This document shows, piece by piece, positions 57,450-64,000 of a stretch of 64,000 bases of DNA (position 1 is the first letter of the stretch; each line of letters starts with the position of its first letter). The stretch comes from Asterella californica. Its lineage: Eukaryota; Streptophyta; Marchantiopsida; Marchantiales; Aytoniaceae. A program made the translations under genes and the position numbers. The stretch is from NCBI GenBank assembly GCA_036924285.1, contig JAYKYS010000007.1, forward strand, positions 4,464,001 through 4,528,000. The letters run 5' to 3'. The notes below the pieces were generated by a model. That model was not told the DNA's origin. It did not search any database and saw only the letters and a program-made list of their open reading frames with translations.

Positions 57450-60400
57450 CTATCGTGTCTTCGCTGATGTTTGTCTGTCTTGAAATGCTTCTGCCGCCTT
57501 CAGAGCTTCCGTGAGAATGTATTGTACGGGCAGTTCTTTGATTTTGTTCTTAAACACCTTTTCACTACGTTCGATCCATGCCGCTTGCAGAAGTTCATTC
57601 AGAATCAGTATCAGCTCTGGTTGACGTTGGCTCGATTTGATACAATTTGCGATCGACACCAGCAAATCCAGAGTCAATGGAGGCTTCGGATAGAATTTGT
57701 GGAGAACCAGTATCATCCTTCTCCAACGAGCGAGTATCCGTGGACATTCCATGAACTGATGTCTAGCATCTTTCGTTGTTTCTCCGCAGGAGTGGTAGTG
57801 ACCGTCGTGTACTTCTCATAGGGACGCGTGTTCATGCGAGTAGTATCCATAGTGTAAGACTCTCCAAATCTTCAGCTTTACTGCGTATGGAGAAAGTGCA
57901 CGCCACAAGGATGACAAGAACTGTTTCCACTCCATTTGTCGGAAGGCTAATCTCCATATGAATTGTAGTTGCGAAGCTTCCCATGTTGTTGGAAGAAGCA
58001 GTTTGGTCCATTGTGCCGTGTTGAGACCAAGTTGACGGTGTCGAGAGATTTGTCTGTGCTCTCGAGTGCTTGCGCCTCCATTGCCAGCCTCCGCTCATTG
58101 TCATAGTATCACAAGGAGCAGTGCTACATTTTGACAGCAGGCCTAAGAATTTCATTACCTGGCTGTTGATTGTCTGATGATGAATCTTGAGAGCACATGT
58201 CATGACTTCAAGCGAAAGTCAAGTACCGTCCTCTGCCTACAGTTGCTCTATTGTTGTAATTCGTCTTCGTCTCATGAATTCAACTATTGGTCCTTGATCC
58301 AGATCCCTTCTGTGGTGATGTTTCTTCAGTATCAGTATTAGTTGGATTATTGTTAGATGCCGAGGTAATCTAGCACCTTCAACCACGAATGTTAGATGGT
58401 TACTAACTTCCTTCCAGTCTTTCAGGAGGTTTTTGCACGGTCGAGATGAAGTAATTTTCAAGTCTTCTGCTAACAGGAGGCCCTCGTCCATTCGCCAGTG
58501 TTTCCTTTCCCGCCGGTGAAGGCTCGATCTCAGTGTTGTTTGAATGTGGATTTTTGTCTTTTGAGCCCACTCCTCTTCGACACCTTGAAGGAGTTGTGCT
58601 ATCCATCTTAGCTGCATTGCTGAGGTCTGAAGTTTAAAGGGTCAGATGTCAAGACCGTCCTCCTGTAGCGTCCGTGTAATCGTATCCCATGCCACCAGTG
58701 TCTTTTTGGAGTCCCCCTCCTTCGTCCATCCCCAGAGAAATTACCTGCAGGTAGATTTGAGTTACTTGTATCCACTCTCTAGTAGTCCTAAATATGTGAG
58801 AGTATACAAGAGGATCGACCGCAGTGCATGCTTTAGTAGAATCGTTCTACTAGTAAAGTTGAGTAATCTAGAAGACCAATGGAATAGCTTTTTACGAAGC
58901 TTGCTAGTTAGAAATTTGATTCTCTGACTTTCTGTGAGCTTGCGCTTCACATGGCAGCCTAGGTAGATGTGAATCTCACCTACTTGTGCTATGATGCAAC
59001 CCGTTGCAGGTAGTGGTTCCATGACGATCGAGATGAGTACAGATTTTTCCACATTAAGCTTAGCTCCCGAGATGCTTTCGAAGATCCGAATTGCCTCGCA
59101 AGCCGTTTGGAAATTTTCCAGCGTTTTCTCGATGAAAATTCATGTATCATCTGCGAATAGTTGATACAGCAGTTCACATCCTTCGTTGATGTTCAGGCCT
59201 CGAAAGCGTCCTTGGATGTATGCTCTCGCTAGAAGACGCATGAGTGGTTGTGACGAAAGAGAGAACTCCTTCGGTGCCTTGATACATCCCTGCTTGACTC
59301 CTCTTTCGATATCTATTTTCTCCGTGTAACGCTCGTTTACGTGCATCACCGACTTCGCTCCTTCCATCATATCTCATAGCATTGCTATAAATTTCCCCGT
59401 GAACTTCATTGTGCGCAAGAGATCCCACAGATAAGCGTGCGATATTCTATCGTACGCTTTCATGAAGTCAAGTTTTAAGAAGACTAATGGGTTTTTCCTG
59501 CTATTTGCTAACTCTTGGGTCATTTGTTGTGTCAAGACATTTTTGAAGATGGAGCGTCTTGGCATAAAGCCAGTTTGCTGTCGATCTACTAGTCTGTCCA
59601 TCACTAAGGATAAGCGCTAGGCGAGGATCTTACTAATGATTTTGTACATCAGAGGCATCATAGTTATCGGACGGCAGTTTTTAAGAAACCGTTTAAGTTG
59701 ATTTTTGACAACCAGTTTGACTACTCCTTTGGTTGCTTTACGTGACTGTTGGTGAGTCGTCCAATATTTGTGCACCGCTTCTACACAATTGTCACCAATG
59801 AACTCCCAGCACGCCATCAGCACTTCTACCGTTAGTCCATCTAGTCCTGGTGACTTATCTTCTTGGAGGCTTTTGACTGCCTCTTCGACGTCCTGCTTTG
59901 TAGGTTGGCATTCGAGAATCAGGTTTTCAACTGGAGAAACTTCTTCTGGATGAGCTGCTCCAGCAGCCTACTCCTTTCTTCGCTATTCTCTTCTACTTCC
60001 TCATCCAATGCAAAAAGATTGGTGAAGAAGATACTGATTTCTGCTCCTCTTCCGTAATGACTTCTCCTGAATCTTTTTTGAGCGTTAGGATCCGCTCTCT
60101 AACACACTTTGCTCTAAGTTGAGCGAAGAAATATCGTGAAGGGGCCTCGTCCTCTCTCAGCCATTGAATTCGGCTTCGTCTTCTCCAGCTGGCTGCGTCG
60201 ATCAACTCCATCTTGCGTAGTTCGACCTCTGTCTTGGTAAGCTCGGCTTCTTTCACTTCATCCGATTGGATGCTTAGCTCTTCTCTAAGGACATTGACTC
60301 GCTCTTGTAGGATCTTTTTTTATGTCATTTCCTTATGCACTCTTTTTGGGCTGCTAACAATATGTATTTTATTTCCTGCTATGTCCTTTTTCATCGTATC

Positions 60401-61249
60401 TGAGGGTCGTTATGTTTGGATCGCATATCCTTCCAGACTGCTCTCATCTTCGACATTACTCCTGGTATGTCTTAGTAGCTTTAAATTCATCTTGAAGTGT
60501 GCTTCTTTTCTTGGTCTTGCATTTGGTGGTTCTGAAAGCTGGATCACTGCTGTTGCAAGGATATGGTCGGACATGACCTGGCGTCCATCGTGTGAGATGT
60601 AGTGAGCTCACTCCGCATTGTCGCTTAGGTAAAACCGGTCTAGTCTGGCTTGGTCAAACCGCGCTCCTCTCTTCACCTCCTGGTGAACTTGAGGCCTCGC
60701 CGAATCGCCGTTATCAAGTAGCCGTCCACCAAGTCTATCTTTTCTACTAATCTTTTTCATGTGCGAGCTTCTCCTCCAGTGATGAATGCTGATGACCCGA
60801 CGCTGTCATCCATCAGATCCACCATATTCCAGTCTCCTAGTAACACCCACTTTGCTTCAGGTAAGTTCCTACCCATCCACTTCCATAAGCTCTTCATGTT
60901 TGCTGTGTGGTTTGGCGCATAGACTGAAGCAATGCCCACTTCTTCTGATCCTGTATCTTTTGTTACCCATACACACGTGCCATCTCCTCTTTGGCCTTGC
61001 CGGATGATTTTGTGTTGAGGCTTAATTATCAGAGCTACTCCCCCTCTTCCTATCAGTGAATAGTCCGTTAAGACTTGTCCTCCTTCGAAAATCTGGTTCT
61101 ACTTGCTCCTCTCTTGCCTTGAGTTCTTGTACTCCAAGGGCGTCTATGTCTTTTTGATATTTATGTAGTCAATCTTTAACGATTATTAGTCGCTGAGGGG
61201 CTCTCAGCCCACACACATTCCAGGTTGCAGTTTTGAGCTGACTTAACAT
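57450..61249 (-). pseudogene. LINE ORF2: endonuclease, reverse transcriptase, C-terminal zinc domain
   Basis: It starts MLSQLKTATWNVCGLRAPQ at 61249. The apurinic-type endonuclease part shows TWNVCGL, ALGVQELK, LLGDWNMVD near 60.83 kb, ARLDRFYLS and the terminal SDH motif (VMSDHILA). The reverse transcriptase part shows CRPITMMPLMYKIISKILA, motif A FLKLDFMKAYDRISHAYLW near 59.45 kb, motif B GVKQGCIKAP near 59.29 kb, and motif C LFADDT near 59.15 kb, directly followed by a stop codon. The C-terminus has LGCHVKRKLTESQR and a zf-RVT-like segment near 57.75-57.9 kb (KIWRVLHYGYYSHEHAS, a stop, then HSCG...MECPRILARW). At about 1,266 codons the span equals a full L1 ORF2. At least ten stops or shifts interrupt it. 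Confidence 0.88.
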
Positions 61250-61407
61250 CGACTATCAGCTGGGTTCTACTGACTTCCCGCTTGAGGTGTGGAGCTTGTC
61301 TGTGGTATCTGCTGTGTAGACCTCTGGGTTTGTGGTTGAGGGACCTCATCCTTGCTTTCTGATGATTGCGGCTCTTCTGCACTCATGTCGTGGTTGTCTT
61401 CCTCCTT

Positions 61408-63241
61408 CTAGTCTTCAACCTGCTCCATTCCTGAGTCCCATTCTTGGTCAGTATTCCTAGCCTTCTTTTTTTCTCTTCGTCCTTTGTTATGCTCCGCTCC
61501 TAGATCTGTCGAGCGTGGTTGTGCTAGTAGTGAGCTCTGCCGCCGTACTCTTCTCTTTGCTGCTGCAAGTGCCTTCGCGTACTCTAACGATTCGATGTCT
61601 ATGTTTACCTCTATCATACCTTCTATCATCGAGATAAACGAGTCATCTATCCTTATCTGGGGGTTTAGATCTTCCTGGGTAAGCTTGTTCTTCGTTCTTA
61701 CCTCTTTTGTTTGCTCTTTTGCCTTCTCCTGTCTTGACTGACTTGAGGCTTGCTGTTCTGTATTCTTCAGGTGTGACATCACCTGAGGCTCTCTGTGTTG
61801 ATTAGGGTGCTGTTCCTTCGTCTTCTCACCTTTTGGTGGTTGCAAGGACTCCTCCGACTTATCTACGTCCGATTGTGTCTCCGCCAGTACTTCGAACTGG
61901 TTACCCCGCTCCTTGTCCTTCTCCTGTTTTGTTCTTTTCTTTATAGTGTTGGCTCTTCTCTCTACTTTTTCAAACCCTTCCTCGTCTGTCTCCTTCTTCT
62001 ATGATGAATATTTCATGGAGCCTTTGTTGTTGGGCGTGACACCATGCGCTTTCCTTCTTTGCTCATACTCCAGTTTGACCTTCCATTTTTCACAGTCGCT
62101 CATCATTTGGCCTTGCAGCTTACAAGTGAACCATGAGTTGGGTAGGCCGTAGTAGACTACTTGTTGCATGTAGAACTTACCATTTGTTCTGCTCATTTTG
62201 ATGTTCCTGATAGGCTCTTCATTGAGGTTCCAAAGTATACAGGCTCTGATCGTCCTAAAGGTTGATTCTTGCGTTGGCTTTGTCACAAACAACACTCTTC
62301 CTAGTGTCCGTAGAACTTCTCTGTAATGAATCTCCAGGATTGTATCTACTTGCGGTAATTCAACCCAGACTGGTAGGCACTGTACCTTTAGATCCTTCAT
62401 ATCCAATGAGGGCTCTTAGAGAAAGACGTATGCACGTCTTCGCTCCATGAAATGTGTATCGTCTGAGAGGATTCTAATCTTGCTTGCCTCATCCTCTGTC
62501 ACTAGAAGGTAGAAATGGTTCCCTAGCTGTCTGATCTGCAAAAAGTGAATGTCTTTCATGCATGTGTAGACATCTGCTGACCAGTCCAAGACGTATTCTA
62601 GATAAGGATTAAAGTCTCCAGTGAAGACGACTATTCTCTTATCCATGAGACTGACGAACCGGCATTTTAGTAAGTCGTCGTCAACTTTGAATTCAACGTG
62701 TCTCTCAATGAGCTTTGCTTGTTTCTCCGGGTCTTCTCTGTCAAATATCATGTCGAGTTGTCCATCTGACATCTCTGTTTTTGAGTCCGTAGATAAGTTG
62801 CGTAGGTAAGGATTCTCATTGCATTTCTCCTCATTCTCTTTTGTTGCAGGGTGTTTACTAGCAAAGAGTTTTTCTGCGAGTGTTAATCCTTCTTGAGACC
62901 ACGCTATCAGACGACTTGGATTATTCACTTGCTGCTTCCGACTGAGTTGCGCCTCCCGTCGAGCGTTGGCTGCTGTTATCCCTGTGCTCCTCCTGTTCGG
63001 TGGATGTAATGTTCCTCGTCGGGCTTGTTATTGAGGGCTGGATTCTTGCGGAAGGTCTGTCTTGAGCCTCTTTTTGACTAGGCCTAGATGTAGATTCCTT
63101 TGGTGTAGTGGTTAGCCTAGAGTTAGTTGGTTGTAATTCAGGTTCACGTCTTGAATGTCTTTGCTGATGGTTGGAAAGTCCTGCAAAAGAGTTGTCAGAG
63201 CCTCTAGCTGTATTCATATTTCGGGCCAATTTGCTGTCCAT
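61408..63241 (-). pseudogene. LINE ORF1: DUF4283-like domain and degenerate zinc knuckle
   Basis: The first part (63241-62921) is a Ser/Thr/Gln-rich disordered region. A frameshift leads to MNNPSRLIAWSQEGLTLAEK and a DUF4283-like region (VDDDLLKCRFVSLMDKR, HFLQIRQLGNHFYLLVT) to 62416. After a stop, LKVQCLPVWVELPQVDTILE, LRTLGRVLFVT and IRACILWNL complete that fold. A zinc knuckle follows near 62.12 kb as WFTCKLQGQMMSDC, where the first Cys is Trp and the His is Gln, so it cannot bind zinc normally. The last part (61845-61408) is Lys/Glu/Gln-rich. ORF1 proteins bind element RNA. The frame is broken in at least three places. Confidence 0.75.
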
Positions 63242-64000
63242 TCAATGTCTTCATCTTCGCCAAGCAAATCTACCGCTTTCCTTCCCCGTGGATTAGCTTC
63301 AATGTCCAGTGCTTTCGCTAGAGATTGTTTGCAGATTAGTTACATTCCTCCACTCCTCGATGTCGTGATGGATGCCCTCCATAAAAACGCTGATATCAGC
63401 TTCTCACTGCTAAATCATATTCAGAACTTGGTGTTGATTCTTTCATTGTCGTCTCCATCACAGCCTTCTCGGTTGATATCGTTTGTGCTGCCCTTTTGTG
63501 TCTTGGCTTCCCCACTCCACTGCTTCTCTGCGCCCCCATCGAGCTTCTTATCGTCGTGCTACTCAACTTTGGTTGACTACCTTGCATCTCAAAAGAGGTT
63601 TGACATCAAGGTATCTAATTCCATTAGTGATATTTATCAATGGTCGTCTAGTCGTTTGAGCATTCAAACTTTTGTCAACCGTCGGCTTCCGCACATTGTT
63701 GGATCTTGATTTCATCCCCTGTTGAATCCTATCCTACTCGCATTACTGATGTCGAGAAAGCTATTCTCTCTGGTCTTCTAGCTTGTGATCGTCCTTACTC
63801 ACTCCTGCACTCGCTCCGCCATAATCATTCTCTCGTAACCTCCTCCAACCAACCTATCCATTTGAATATTTGCTCTAGTGACATCTTCATCTTTAAAAAG
63901 TTATGTGTCTTTTTCTCTCTTACTTAACTTCTTTCTCCTTTTCTTCTACGTTATTTCTCTACTCTGATTGGAACGTAACTCTATGTTGATGTCGCAGTCA
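63242..64000. other. Sequence beyond the LINE, unassigned
   Basis: A plus-strand frame of about 180 codons (63155-63709) overlaps the LINE start; it is Ser/Leu/Pro-rich and matches nothing I know. In the LINE's orientation this would be its purine-rich 5' UTR or flanking DNA. Confidence 0.35.

Larger units (their letters stand above)
56707..63241 (-). mobile_element. L1-type LINE retrotransposon, near full length, inactive
   Basis: Read on the minus strand, ORF1 (63241-61408) precedes ORF2 (61249-57450), as in plant L1 elements, followed by about 700 bp of possible 3' UTR. On the plus strand a T9 run at 56707-56715, next to CTT repeats, would be the A-tail in the element's orientation. That 3' boundary is inferred. 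The 5' end lies at or beyond 63241. Several stops and frameshifts in both frames make it incapable of autonomous movement, but most domains remain readable, so decay is moderate. Confidence 0.8.

Overview
This window looks like nuclear DNA of a land plant. The signs are GT-AG introns, a plant-type GDSL esterase/lipase, an F-box/kelch protein, Ty1-copia elements primed by initiator-Met tRNA, a plant L1-type LINE with a DUF4283-like ORF1, a MuDR-like transposase, and a captured phosphatase of the plant DLNGLL type. The mix of intronless and short-intron genes with decayed transposons suggests a bryophyte, perhaps a liverwort such as Marchantia. That last step is inference.

Only four protein-coding genes look intact. 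They are a five-exon secreted GDSL esterase/lipase (25129-27708, +), two head-to-head paralogous genes for a 74-residue Cys-rich hydrophobic protein (31583-31807 on - and 33018-33242 on +), and an intronless 641-residue coiled-coil/F-box/kelch protein (51538-53463, +). All sit in the GC-richer parts of the window.

The rest is mostly transposon debris and repeats. 9.0-10.3 kb holds a gag-only Ty1-copia fragment on -. 11.0-16.4 kb holds a decayed minus-strand transposase-like gene that appears split by a truncated plus-strand copia element, with a family of 26-bp hairpin repeats at its far side. 16-22 kb is AT-rich and mostly unreadable, with short degenerate tandem repeats. 35.55-35.91 kb is a MITE-like element and 36.5-39.2 kb a ruined Mutator-like transposase.

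39.9-44.3 kb is the most unusual region. Two arrays of hairpin-containing repeats lie in inverted orientation around a broken multi-exon coding region. That region joins a plant-transposon-protein-like segment, a coiled coil and an FCP1/NIF-type HAD phosphatase domain. It abuts a roughly 449-bp tandem array (44.4-47.8 kb) built partly from the 3' end of a broken coiled-coil gene (47596-48093, -). One array unit is interrupted by a 2.04-kb insertion with inverted ends, and its empty site survives in the sister units. 56.7-63.2 kb is a nearly full-length but inactivated L1-type LINE on -.

Limits: all homology calls were made by eye from motifs. Transposon boundaries are approximate unless stated, and no database search was possible.
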